Origin: JAJFUV01 sp964561215
Lineage (GTDB): Bacteria > Acidobacteriota > Terriglobia > Bryobacterales > Bryobacteraceae
Assembly (NCBI GenBank): GCA_964561215.1
Contig: CAZLOS010000003.1
Coordinates: 1-64,000 of the forward strand
Length of the DNA: 64,000 nucleotides
Direction of reading: 5' to 3'
Positions within the stretch are counted from its first letter, which is position 1; the number at the start of each line of letters is the position of its first letter. The position numbers were made by a program, and so were the translations under genes. Below the pieces are notes generated by a model. That model was not told the DNA's origin. It made no database searches and saw only the letters and a list, made by a program, of their open reading frames with translations. This document shows, piece after piece, positions 25,066-33,526 of the stretch.

Positions 25066-26570
25066 AGCGGTTAAAGGCCCTGGGCCGGCTGCTGCTGGCC
25101 CTGGCCCGCGAGCTTTCGGACGAGAATGCCTATCACCGTCACCTGACCGCGCACGGCCTCGTCGACTCGGGGGAAGAATACCGCAAGTTCGCCGAACACT
25201 ACCTCCGCGCCAAGTACATGCGCGCCAAGTGCTGCGGCTTGGCGCTGGCGGCGCTCCTGGTGAGTGCCGCCCCCAGGCTGGCCGGCGCCGGGCCGCAACC
25301 GCTGCCGTCGCTCCGCGAGCGTGATGCCATCGAGCGGCAATGGCTACGCACCCGCCTGGACCAGGTTCTGCCGGAGCTCATGCGCAAGCACGGCATCGAT
25401 ATGTGGCTGGTGGTGTGCCGCGAGCACAACGAGGACCCGGTATTCTTTCCGCTGGCGGCTCCTACCTCTTTCACCGCCCGCCGCAGGACCATCCTGCTCT
25501 TCTTCGACCGCCCAGGCCAGGGCGGACTCGAACGGCTTGCTCTCGGCGGCGGATCGCAGGGAGGCCTCTACCGGGTCTATCGCGATCCCGAGTCGCCGGA
25601 CCGTGAGCTTGGCGGCCAGGCGCAGTGGGATTTGCTGCGGAAACTTGTCGCCGAGCGCAATCCGCGGCGGATCGGAATCGACATCTCCGAGACGCACGCC
25701 TTCGCCGACGGTCTTTCGGCCACCGAACGGGACCTGCTGGAAGCCGCGCTCGGACCGGAGTATATGCGGCGCGTAGTGCGCGCCGAAGACCTGGCCGTCG
25801 AGTACTTGGAAGTGCGGCTGCCCGAGATGCTGCCGGTTTACACGAACCTGATGGCCACGGCGCACGAACTGATGCGCCGCGCGCTTTCGCGAGAGGTCAT
25901 CACGCCGGGAAAGACTACCACCGAGGACGTGGTCTGGTGGCTGCGTGACCGCACCGCAGAGTTGAAGGCGTCCGTCTGGTTCCAGCCTGACCTGCACGTC
26001 CAACGGCGGCAGAAATCCGGCGTGAACTTCGTCGCCGACGATGCGGTAGTAGTCATCCAACCCGGAGACCTGCTGCACCTGGACTTCGGCCTCGGCGCTC
26101 TCCGTCTGCACACCGATACGCAACAGATGGCCTACGTGCCGCGGCAGGGCGAGCAGGAGGCGCCAGCGGAACTCCGCCGGGCCCTCGCGCAGGCCCTGCG
26201 CCTGCAGGAAATCGTGCGTGAACGCCTCAAACCCGGCCGCACGGGCAACCAGGTTCTGGCTGAGGCGCGCGCCGCCATGAAGTCGGAAGGCATCGACGGG
26301 GCGGTCTATGCTCATCTTGTGGGAGATCACGGCCACGCCGCGGGCCCTATCATCGGTCTCTGGGACCGCCAGCAGGGCGTGCCGGGACGCGGAGATGCCA
26401 AGCTGATCGCATCCACCTGGTTCTCCGTGGAACTGGCCGTGCGATCTCGCATCAAAGCCTGGGGTGGCAAGGAAGTTTTCGTCGGCCTGGAGGAAGAAGC
26501 TGTACTCGACCGGGATGGCAGCACCGCGTGGGTGGTCCCGCCTCCTCTCAACTTCCATCTCGTCCAATAG
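25062..26570 (+). CDS. YbdD-like domain fused in frame to a M24 (Xaa-Pro peptidase-like) domain
   Basis: A 502-residue open frame. Residues 1-58 match the YbdD/YjiX small proteins encoded after cstA: basic helical start, EEYRKFAEHYLRAKYMRAKCC. No stop follows; the frame runs into a hydrophobic segment (GLALAALLVSAAP, ~59-71) and an M24 metallopeptidase-like domain. Candidate metal ligands are all present: HLDFG, HTDTQQ, GDHGHAAGP, FSVELAV and LEEEAVLD. Either one membrane-anchored fusion is made, or a second start at the ATG at 25218 gives a secreted peptidase with MRAKCCGLALAALLVSA as signal peptide. No ribosome-binding site is evident at 25218. Peptide hydrolysis next to a peptide or pyruvate transporter would make sense. 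Confidence 0.8.
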   Translation: MKRLKALGRLLLALARELSDENAYHRHLTAHGLVDSGEEYRKFAEHYLRAKYMRAKCCGLALAALLVSAAPRLAGAGPQPLPSLRERDAIERQWLRTRLDQVLPELMRKHGIDMWLVVCREHNEDPVFFPLAAPTSFTARRRTILLFFDRPGQGGLERLALGGGSQGGLYRVYRDPESPDRELGGQAQWDLLRKLVAERNPRRIGIDISETHAFADGLSATERDLLEAALGPEYMRRVVRAEDLAVEYLEVRLPEMLPVYTNLMATAHELMRRALSREVITPGKTTTEDVVWWLRDRTAELKASVWFQPDLHVQRRQKSGVNFVADDAVVVIQPGDLLHLDFGLGALRLHTDTQQMAYVPRQGEQEAPAELRRALAQALRLQEIVRERLKPGRTGNQVLAEARAAMKSEGIDGAVYAHLVGDHGHAAGPIIGLWDRQQGVPGRGDAKLIASTWFSVELAVRSRIKAWGGKEVFVGLEEEAVLDRDGSTAWVVPPPLNFHLVQ

Positions 26571-27010
26571 TTTCCGTAAGGAACACTGAAGGAAAGCCGA
26601 GCGAACACTCAGGCGGCGTCGGCTACGGCCACTGCATCCGCGGCCGCTTCGCGCCTGGACTGAACGTGCGACAGGTAGGCCCACTCGAACGCCTGGCACA
26701 TGGGGTGGCATGACGAGTGGCGGTAGATCTCGAAAAACGCGCCCTGAACGGCGTCGGGAGTCATGGTGGGACAAATCGTGGCGATCTGCGAGGCAGTCGC
26801 GTGTGTGCAGGTCCGGCAGTCCAGCCCTTCGTTCAGGCAGCTATCAGGACGTATGTCGTTGAGCAGGACATCAATTCGATCGCGCATGGCAGCAACGTAA
26901 AATGTAAATATAAGGCTACGTAGGACTTTTCGCTACCGTGTAAAGAGGGGAAAGGTATATGATCTTTTGAGGGGAGGCGTGTACCCCCCCTACGTTGCGG
27001 GGGGATGATA
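26571..27010. other. Gene-poor interval between M24 and PspC genes
   Basis: This 440-bp stretch holds one possible short minus-strand gene (26609-26887) and, to its right, an AT-richer patch around 26890-26980. A GC hairpin is formed by C7 (26984-26990) and G6 (26999-27004) 7 bp past the end of the PspC gene; it lacks a T-run on either strand. I see nothing else. Confidence 0.6.
26609..26887 (-). CDS. Possible small Cys-containing hypothetical protein
   Basis: A 92-residue open frame with six Cys (SCLNEGLDCRTCTHA, TICP, SSCHPMCQ), suggesting a metal-binding or disulfide-bonded protein if it is made. No family is recognised and no clear ribosome-binding site precedes the ATG. It is the only plausible gene in this interval. 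The composition looks protein-like rather than a frame shadow, but support is weak. Confidence 0.4.
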   Translation of the reverse strand: MRDRIDVLLNDIRPDSCLNEGLDCRTCTHATASQIATICPTMTPDAVQGAFFEIYRHSSCHPMCQAFEWAYLSHVQSRREAAADAVAVADAA

Positions 27011-27379
27011 CTAGGCAGGAATAGAACCTTCGCCGTGGTCCTGCCCCGCAGACGTCGGAGAGGCCGAGGGTTGCGCGACAGGGGCGGCGTAGTACCCGGT
27101 ATCCTTCGGCATAGCGATCCAGGCGACGATGTAAGCGATGATCCCCAGCCCGGAAACGAAGAAGAGGGTAAGCCACACAATTCGTACTAGCACGACGTCC
27201 AGGTCCATGTAATGTGCAAAACCGGAGCATACTCCGGCGATCTTCTTATCATGCATGCTGCGCACGAGTCGCTTCGCGGCGGCCGGATTCGCGGTCCGCT
27301 GGCGCTCGGTAGCCGCCCCGCACTGCGAGCAGAAGCGGTCCTGATCCCGCAACTCGATACCGCACCTGGTACAAAACAT
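27011..27379 (-). CDS. Zinc-ribbon PspC-domain membrane protein
   Basis: A 122-residue protein. Residues 1-22 hold a zinc ribbon (FCTRCGIE, FCSQCGAA). Residues ~40-95 form a PspC domain (SMHDKKIAGVCSGFAHYMDLD then VRIVWLTLFFVSGLG and a second hydrophobic segment), followed by a Pro/Ser-rich tail. PspC proteins sense membrane stress in the phage-shock response; ribbon-PspC fusions are widespread stand-alone versions. The start at 27379 follows GGAG nine bases upstream; 24 in-frame codons further upstream are unlikely. No PspA gene is in view. Confidence 0.85.
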   Translation of the reverse strand: MFCTRCGIELRDQDRFCSQCGAATERQRTANPAAAKRLVRSMHDKKIAGVCSGFAHYMDLDVVLVRIVWLTLFFVSGLGIIAYIVAWIAMPKDTGYYAAPVAQPSASPTSAGQDHGEGSIPA

Positions 27380-27483
27380 GAATTGGTCTCCGATGAATAG
27401 AACGCAAAACCGTACCGCAAAGTTCCGCCAACCGCGCGTCCCATTGGGCAAGCGGCTTCCAGGGGAAGTACAATAACCAGAAC

Positions 27484-29109
27484 ATGTGGCAACATCACTA
27501 CGCGCCGGTCGCCGGCAGCCTCGGCTGGTCCGCGTTGCTGGCCGCGTTCCCTATTTTCATCCTGTTGTATTTGCTCGGCATCAGGCGCACGGCATCCTGG
27601 CTGGCCGCTTTGGCTGGATTGTCGGGCATGGCGGCGGTCGCAATCCTGGTTTACGGCATGCCCGTGGGGCCGCTCGTGGGCGCCATCAGCTTCGGGGCCG
27701 CCTTCGGACTCTTCCCTATCGGATGGATTATCTTCTCCGCCATTCTGCTTTACAGGATCACGGTCGAGACAGGCAAGTTCGAGGTTATCAAGGACTCTAT
27801 CGGTGGTCTGTCCCCGGATCGCCGGATCCAGGCCCTGCTGATCGCGTTCGCGTTCGGCGCTTTCATTGAGGGCGCTTCGGGTTTCGGAGCGCCGGTAGCC
27901 GTGGCCGCGGCCATGCTGACCGGATTGGGATTCTCGCCGTTCTATGCGGCCGGAATCTGCCTGCTGGCGAACACGGCGCCGGTGGCTTTCGGCTCCATCG
28001 GCACCCCGATTCTGGTGTTGGGCGGCATAACAGGGCTGCCGATCGAGCGCCTGAGCGCGGGCGTAGGCCGCATCTGCGCTCCCATCTCACTCTGCATCCC
28101 GGCCTACCTCATCCTGGTGATGGGAGGCTGGAAGGCCCTGCGCGGTGTGCTGCCTGCAGCCGCAATCTGCGGGGCCGCCTTCGCTGGTGTACAGTTCACC
28201 GTGTCAAACTACGTCGGGCCGCAGCTTTCGGACCTTCTCAGTTCGTTGGCTGCCATGTTCTCGCTGGTCGTGCTGCTCCTCGTTTGGAGACCCAAGGACA
28301 ATTTCCGATTGGACGGGAATTGCACGGAGGATCACCACGGGCGGGACATTCCGCGTCGGGAAGTAATGGCCGCCTGGACGCCGTATGCGCTCCTGGTCGC
28401 CTTGGTTCTGTTGTGGGGGCTGCCGGCGGTCCGGCCCGTACTCGAAACCGTAACGGTGGATATTCCCTGGCCGGGTCTGCACAATGTGGTCGTGCACATG
28501 CCGCCGGCTACGGCGCGACCTGAGCCTTACGCGGCGGTTTTCAAGTTCAACTGGCTGGCGGCCCCAGGCACAGCTTGCCTGATGGCATGCATCATCGCTG
28601 CCATGTTCCTGCGAATTTCTCCGGCCCGGTTCGGCAAGATCGCCCTCAATACAGCCAGGCAGCTCCTGCTGCCGGAGTTGACGATCGTGTTGGTGCTGGC
28701 GCTCGCGTTTCTGATGAACTACTGCGGCGCCGCGGTCACCCTGGGACTGGCGTTTGCCGCCACTGGTGTGCTGTTTCCGTTCTTCAGCTCGATGCTGGGC
28801 TGGCTAGGAGTGTTTCTGACTGGTTCCGATACGTCTGCCAACGCCTTGTTCGGCAAGCTTCAGGTGGTGACTGCCGGCCGGCTCGGTTTGAATCCCGTCC
28901 TGATGGCCGCGGCCAACTCCGGAGGTGGCGTGATGGGCAAGATGATCAGCTTGCAGAGCATTGCCGTGGCGGTGGCGGCCACCGGCATGCACTCCAAGGA
29001 GGAAGGGCGGCTGTTCCGCTTCACGCTCCGCCACAGCGTGTTGCTGGGGAGCATCATCGGCCTCGTCACGGTTTTTTACGCTTACGTTGCCCCGGTCCTC
29101 GCTCCTTGA
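27484..29109 (+). CDS. lldP: L-lactate permease family transporter
   Basis: A 541-residue inner-membrane protein with 12-14 hydrophobic segments, of the lactate permease family that imports L-lactate (and glycolate) with protons. Signatures: FGAFIEGASGFGAPVAVAAAMLTGLG, NTAPVAFGSIGTPI, and near the end FLTGSDTSANALFGKLQ with NSGGGVMGKMIS. Length is typical. It diverges from the PspC gene across 104 bp and stands alone; no lactate dehydrogenase gene is adjacent. With cstA 2.4 kb upstream, the area carries two carboxylate or peptide importers. Confidence 0.9.
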   Translation: MWQHHYAPVAGSLGWSALLAAFPIFILLYLLGIRRTASWLAALAGLSGMAAVAILVYGMPVGPLVGAISFGAAFGLFPIGWIIFSAILLYRITVETGKFEVIKDSIGGLSPDRRIQALLIAFAFGAFIEGASGFGAPVAVAAAMLTGLGFSPFYAAGICLLANTAPVAFGSIGTPILVLGGITGLPIERLSAGVGRICAPISLCIPAYLILVMGGWKALRGVLPAAAICGAAFAGVQFTVSNYVGPQLSDLLSSLAAMFSLVVLLLVWRPKDNFRLDGNCTEDHHGRDIPRREVMAAWTPYALLVALVLLWGLPAVRPVLETVTVDIPWPGLHNVVVHMPPATARPEPYAAVFKFNWLAAPGTACLMACIIAAMFLRISPARFGKIALNTARQLLLPELTIVLVLALAFLMNYCGAAVTLGLAFAATGVLFPFFSSMLGWLGVFLTGSDTSANALFGKLQVVTAGRLGLNPVLMAAANSGGGVMGKMISLQSIAVAVAATGMHSKEEGRLFRFTLRHSVLLGSIIGLVTVFYAYVAPVLAP

Positions 29110-29447
29110 AGACCCTGGCTGCCGGCTTTGGGGCATTTCACCCAGGATGGTGATATCGCGCAGCATCATCACCCTACGCGTGCGCAAAATCGCCCGTAAG
29201 TCAGTGTAAATGAACCACTGGACACTTGGCATAGTATGTGCATGTAATAAAGGCAACATAAGTCGTCATTGACTTATTAGCATCCCCGGCGACGAGGCCC
29301 AGCTCGTCGCCAGCCCCTCTGAGTGAAGCCCCAGGTTCCCAGACCTGGGGCTTCTTCTTTCTGCAGACAGTTTTTCCCTTAACAAATGCGGATGCGGGGC
29401 GGCCGTTTCCGGTCGCCCCGCTGGAACCCTCTGCTGTCCGAATGTGG
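29110..29447. other. Intergenic interval with tandem hairpins (possible small RNA or long 3' UTR)
   Basis: A 338-bp stretch between two convergent genes without a supported coding frame. Two perfect stems lie in series: GGCGACGAG (29288-29296) with CTCGTCGCC (29303-29311), and GAAGCCCCAGG (29325-29335) with CCTGGGGCTTC (29344-29354). The left part (29210-29280) is AT-rich and could hold a promoter, but I cannot identify one confidently. Confidence 0.5.
29325..29360 (+). terminator. Rho-independent terminator
   Basis: An 11-bp perfect GC-rich stem with an 8-base loop is followed on the plus strand by TTCTTT. It sits 216 bp after lldP, so it ends either a long lldP transcript or an independent small RNA. 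The complement strand has GAAG-side sequence rather than a T-run, so it serves the plus strand better. Confidence 0.65.
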
Positions 29448-31877
29448 TTATCGAGCCGGAGTAGATCCCGGCAGAGCCGGGACAAGATCCTGCATCAAGC
29501 GGCTCAGCGCGCTTAGTGTGCGGCTCAGTTCGGCCGGTCCGCGAGCCTGCTTCGGGGCCATGGAGGCCAGCGGCGTGGCATAGAAGCGGTCCCGATGTTG
29601 CTGGGATGTGCGCCTGAACTCCTCGGGCCGGCGCCATGGAGAACGGTCCCCGGCATCCATCCGCGCAAGCACCCAATCCCAATAGGACCGCAGTTCGGCC
29701 GGATAGAGATGCCGCACCAACTCGTAATGGTGGCTGCGGCAGTAGTCGTTCTCGGCGTTCGACTTGAGGGTTTGCTCGGAATGGGGGTTTAGCCTGGGCT
29801 CGATGCCCCCGACAGCGGTAGCACGCTCCAGACGCTTCAGGGAGGCGTACATCGAGAACTCGTCCGCCGAGCCGGTGATGTCGCCCAGCGAGTCCAGCAG
29901 TTTTCGGCTCAACCCGGCCAGCTTCCGCACCCTGTCGGCGTCTGCGCCAGTGGTGCGCCACTGCTCCATCTCCATCGCGCCGCCGAGCATGGTTACCAGC
30001 AGTGCACGGCTGGCCGCCGTTCGGGCCATGTCGAGGGCGTCACGCCGCCAAAGCTCGTTACCGTAATTGTCCAGGGTGAGCCGGGCGAGCCCGTCGAGCA
30101 GCGGACGAACACTATCCATACTGGGGCGAATCCGCTGATATTCGGTCTTCAAATCCTCGACCCGCCTGGGCGAGAGTTCAATGAACGCGCGACTAGTCAG
30201 AACGCGGAAATGTGGCTCCTGGAAAGTCATGGCACGCACACTACGCTCGCTCCAGTGCGCCGTCTGAGACACATCGAGGAAGCGCAGCCACAGACGCTCC
30301 ATTTCACCGCGCAGGTCGCCCTGGTACCGGGTCCGGCAGTACCGCGCCGTGGCCGAAGCGGCGTCCAGCCTGTCCGGTTTCCAACTGTTGTCTCCCAGGT
30401 ACTCGAGCATGAACGTGTCGTTGTGGGAGATCTCGGACCATTGAACAAGACCGAGGCATTTTTCATCTCGGGCGGCGTCGGCCAGGCGGGAGGCCAGAAG
30501 CGAATAATCCTCGTGGGAGTCCGAATGCTTCGCGAAGCCATGGAAGATGCCGAAGATCCAGGGGAACCGGCCGTAAAGCCCCCAGTCGCGGAATGTGGCC
30601 CTACCGACCAGATCGGCGGTGTAGTCCATCACGATACTGCGGCGCGGATCCAGTTCCTTCAGGAACCGGTTCACGTCTTCGTTCTTCCACCACCCATAGA
30701 AATCCCACCCGGCAAAGATGAGCGGGACGTCAGGGTAATGCTCGCGGATCATCTGCTGCGTCTTGCGGTAGACATAGAGCTTGCGCTGCAAGTTCTCTTC
30801 GGCGCTGGATCCGAACATGCGCTCAGCCATGCCGATGGTGTGGAACAGGCGCGGAGGTCCACCGGCGTACTCGCGGATGTGGGTTTCCGTGAGTTTCCAG
30901 TAAGCATCCCACGTCTCCTGATGCTCGACATCCCAGATGGCGGCGGTGCTCAATTTGTAGCCGCTCTTCTGGTCGGACGTCACTGGAAATCCCGGGTGGC
31001 TCTTGTAGAACGAAGACGGTGTGTGGGAGTACCAGTGCGTGATGGTTCCGGCGTCCTCGGGATGCAGCAGGCCGCGATCATTGGCGTACTTCAGTACGGC
31101 GCGGCGAAGTTCTCCGCGATACTTCAAGGACCAGAATGAGGTCCGGTCGTTGAAGCTGCGGTCCTCGGCGTCAGGATCGACCCCATCGGTGGGGGGATAG
31201 CTGACCTGGCCGGGAAACGCCCGCTGGAACAGATCGTCGATGCCTGTGCGGAGCATGAAGAGGTTGAAGCGCTTCTTCAAGACCCAGTCGATTTCCTTCT
31301 TCCAGTCCTCGAGGTCCCAGTGCTCGGCCTGAAACCGGTGCAGGCCGCGATGCGCGAAATAACGCAGTCCCCGGTACTCGAACCGGGGCATCTCCAATAC
31401 ATCAATACCCGTAACACTGATTTCTGCGGCACGCGGGACGACGTCGCCGTCCCAGAAGTACTCCGCCCCAGCCTGCCGGCGGAAGAAATCGTAGACTGCG
31501 TAGATCGTCGAACGCCCGGAGCCACCGGCCAGGATGAGAAGCGTGCGGCCCTCGCCGGGAACCGACAGAATCCGGTAACCGTCGCCGCCGTACTGAATAC
31601 TCAACGACGGGATGACGCGCCGGCGTACCAGATCGTGCACGGACGGCTGGACGGCATCCGAACCGATCAGTACGACGTCTCCTTCCGGCAGCTTGCCGCC
31701 GGTTGCAAGCCGGGGCTTGACGCCCGTGACCTTACCCCAATAATCGGCAAAGGTTTCGGCGGCGATCCGGTAGGCGGGTTCTCCCACCGGGGGAGCCACC
31801 ACGGAGATCTGCCGGCCGCCGGCCATCGCGCAGGCGGACAGCAGGACCAGCAAAGCGAAGACGGCACGGGCGCGCAT
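29448..31877 (-). CDS. GH89-like alpha-N-acetylglucosaminidase, secreted
   Basis: An 809-residue protein with a signal peptide (ends CAMAGG). The domain order fits the NAGLU family: a small alpha/beta N-terminal domain (residues ~22-150, GDGYRILSVPGEGRTLLILAGG), a TIM barrel (~160-480, YRGLRYFAHRGLH, GMAERMFGSSAEENLQ, PLIFAGWDFYGWW) and a helical C-terminal domain. GH89 enzymes remove terminal alpha-linked GlcNAc, as in heparan sulfate degradation. Sequence is divergent from the mammalian enzyme, so specificity is inferred. Its ATG is 2 bp after the GH20 stop, so the two hydrolases form an operon opposed to a LysR gene. Confidence 0.75.
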   Translation of the reverse strand: MRARAVFALLVLLSACAMAGGRQISVVAPPVGEPAYRIAAETFADYWGKVTGVKPRLATGGKLPEGDVVLIGSDAVQPSVHDLVRRRVIPSLSIQYGGDGYRILSVPGEGRTLLILAGGSGRSTIYAVYDFFRRQAGAEYFWDGDVVPRAAEISVTGIDVLEMPRFEYRGLRYFAHRGLHRFQAEHWDLEDWKKEIDWVLKKRFNLFMLRTGIDDLFQRAFPGQVSYPPTDGVDPDAEDRSFNDRTSFWSLKYRGELRRAVLKYANDRGLLHPEDAGTITHWYSHTPSSFYKSHPGFPVTSDQKSGYKLSTAAIWDVEHQETWDAYWKLTETHIREYAGGPPRLFHTIGMAERMFGSSAEENLQRKLYVYRKTQQMIREHYPDVPLIFAGWDFYGWWKNEDVNRFLKELDPRRSIVMDYTADLVGRATFRDWGLYGRFPWIFGIFHGFAKHSDSHEDYSLLASRLADAARDEKCLGLVQWSEISHNDTFMLEYLGDNSWKPDRLDAASATARYCRTRYQGDLRGEMERLWLRFLDVSQTAHWSERSVRAMTFQEPHFRVLTSRAFIELSPRRVEDLKTEYQRIRPSMDSVRPLLDGLARLTLDNYGNELWRRDALDMARTAASRALLVTMLGGAMEMEQWRTTGADADRVRKLAGLSRKLLDSLGDITGSADEFSMYASLKRLERATAVGGIEPRLNPHSEQTLKSNAENDYCRSHHYELVRHLYPAELRSYWDWVLARMDAGDRSPWRRPEEFRRTSQQHRDRFYATPLASMAPKQARGPAELSRTLSALSRLMQDLVPALPGSTPAR

Positions 31878-31879
31878 GG

Positions 31880-33460
31880 TTACTTGGTCCTACCTTTCGC
31901 CGGTGCGGAGGCCGCGGCGGCTGACAGAGTCTTCTCAAGCTTGGGCAGATTCACGATGGGCAACACGCGGACGGACCGTACGTAGTCCTCGAAAGGAACC
32001 GTGTCCAGGTCGAAACCGGGCGCGGTCCAGGCCAGGATGCCGGCCTCGCCGACGCTCGGCAAAGTGACATCGAGCGAATCCCAGGTCGTTTGCAGCAGTC
32101 CCATGGCGTTCAGCCTCTTGGCCGTGTTCAGCAGCGACACGGTGTTCTTGCGCGACTTCCAGGGCGAAACCAGAACCGGGAAGCCCCGGTCCTGAAAGTA
32201 CTTCGTGACGGGCCACTCGCGCGACTCGTCGTAGTTCCAGGCATCCATGATCACGTCTTTGGGGAGGTCGTCGAGCACCAGGTGGCTGTTGAGGGGCGGA
32301 ACGCTGCCGGCCGGCGACAGACGGCCCAATTGCGGATGATCGCGCTGGATGAACATGTCGTGCCAGGCGATGACGCGAATGTGGCGCTCGGCAAAGTACC
32401 CGTAAAGCTTCTTGAGGTGCCCTTCGAGCGTGGCGCGGGGATCGGCGCCGCGGCATTTGTCGCTGGTCATCAGCCCGCGATGCCCCCATGCCTCGTCGAG
32501 CCCGACATGGAAATACTTGGGATTGCCAAACAGCTCGATCAATTCCGCGTAACGGTCGAAGAGCTGACCGTAGATCGCCGGATTGGTGAGGCAGAACGAC
32601 CAGCCGTCCTCCTCGTACAGGGGCTTGAACCGGGGGAAGCGGTCGAGCACCACGTGCTGCGACGAGCGGCTGCGCATGCCACTGGCATGCCCCCAGGAGT
32701 TCAGCATGGGAATCATTTCCATGTGAAGCGCTTTACCGAGATCGATCAGCGGTTTCAACTGCGCGGGCGTGTACGTGTTTTCGTAAGCGGTCTCCGGATG
32801 GCTGGCCGAGCGCAACGAGGCCCACGGCTCGATCACGATGGCGTTGTACTTGTACCGGGCGGCCACCAGGATCGCCTGCCGCACGCCTTCCAACTCCGTG
32901 TTCGGGAAGATGCAGATGTGAAGGCCGCGGAAGCCGAGTTGCGGGTAATCCACTACGCGCGCACCCTCGACCTTGGCGCCTTTTCCGGCCGCGCCGTCGC
33001 GGACCAATTGCAGCAGCGTCTGCGCGGCGTAGAGCAACCCGCGGGAAGTCCGGGCCACCAGCGCCGCCCGCTGCGCGTTCACATCCAACAGATAGGCTTC
33101 GTCGCCCGGGGCCTGGTTGAAGCTGTCCGCGAGTTGGTTGCCTGCAAGAAGCGCCTTGCCGCGCGCGCTGGAGGCAAGCGCAAGTTCGATGCGGGCCCCT
33201 GCGACCGGAGCCGGACGGAGCGTCACACCGTGGAGACGGCGCATTTCCGCCGCAAGGACCCGAGCGACCTGCGACTCCTCTGGCGATACGGCGGCAATGG
33301 GGACCGGCGAGACGAGCGGCAGGCTCGCGCCAGTCCACTCGACACTCCTCGGCGGCGGCGTCAGCAACGGTTTGTCCTGGGCGGTGGCCGCCAACGCGGC
33401 GGTGGCCGCCCAAACCAGTGCTATCAGTACAATTGCTTTCCACTTCATCTGTACGCTCAT
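31880..33460 (-). CDS. GH20-like beta-N-acetylhexosaminidase, secreted
   Basis: A 526-residue protein. The ATG at 33460 is favoured by GAGAGG seven bases upstream and opens a signal peptide ending LAATAQ. Residues ~35-165 form the N-terminal GH20b-like domain; the barrel follows with FRGLHICIFPN, MIPMLNSWGH and the catalytic Asp322-Glu323 in VGLDEAWG. The common PEIDxPGH segment is altered to PMLNSWGH, so it belongs to a divergent branch. It likely removes beta-linked GlcNAc/GalNAc while the downstream GH89 removes alpha-linked GlcNAc. A TCAC-N5-GTGA palindrome overlaps its ribosome-binding region. Confidence 0.8.
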   Translation of the reverse strand: MSVQMKWKAIVLIALVWAATAALAATAQDKPLLTPPPRSVEWTGASLPLVSPVPIAAVSPEESQVARVLAAEMRRLHGVTLRPAPVAGARIELALASSARGKALLAGNQLADSFNQAPGDEAYLLDVNAQRAALVARTSRGLLYAAQTLLQLVRDGAAGKGAKVEGARVVDYPQLGFRGLHICIFPNTELEGVRQAILVAARYKYNAIVIEPWASLRSASHPETAYENTYTPAQLKPLIDLGKALHMEMIPMLNSWGHASGMRSRSSQHVVLDRFPRFKPLYEEDGWSFCLTNPAIYGQLFDRYAELIELFGNPKYFHVGLDEAWGHRGLMTSDKCRGADPRATLEGHLKKLYGYFAERHIRVIAWHDMFIQRDHPQLGRLSPAGSVPPLNSHLVLDDLPKDVIMDAWNYDESREWPVTKYFQDRGFPVLVSPWKSRKNTVSLLNTAKRLNAMGLLQTTWDSLDVTLPSVGEAGILAWTAPGFDLDTVPFEDYVRSVRVLPIVNLPKLEKTLSAAAASAPAKGRTK

Positions 33461-33471
33461 CCGGACACCTC

Positions 33472-33484
33472 TCACCAATAGTGA
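33472..33484. promoter_or_regulatory. Operator-like palindrome TCAC-N5-GTGA, GH20 promoter
   Basis: TCAC CAATA GTGA lies 12 bp before the GH20 start and overlaps its GAGAGG. The same TCAC-N5-GTGA pattern occurs at 38623-38635 between the receptor and MFS genes. A second small repeat, ATTC TATT GAAT, is at 33485-33496, toward the LysR gene. A repressor bound here could block the GH20-GH89 operon. Binding protein is unknown. Confidence 0.4.
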
Positions 33485-33526
33485 ATTCTATTGAATAATT
33501 GTTGACTGTTCGCTAATATTGCGGCC

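Noticed and set aside
26984..27004. C7/G6 hairpin as a terminator for the PspC gene
   Set aside because: No T-tract follows on either strand; it may be incidental GC pairing.
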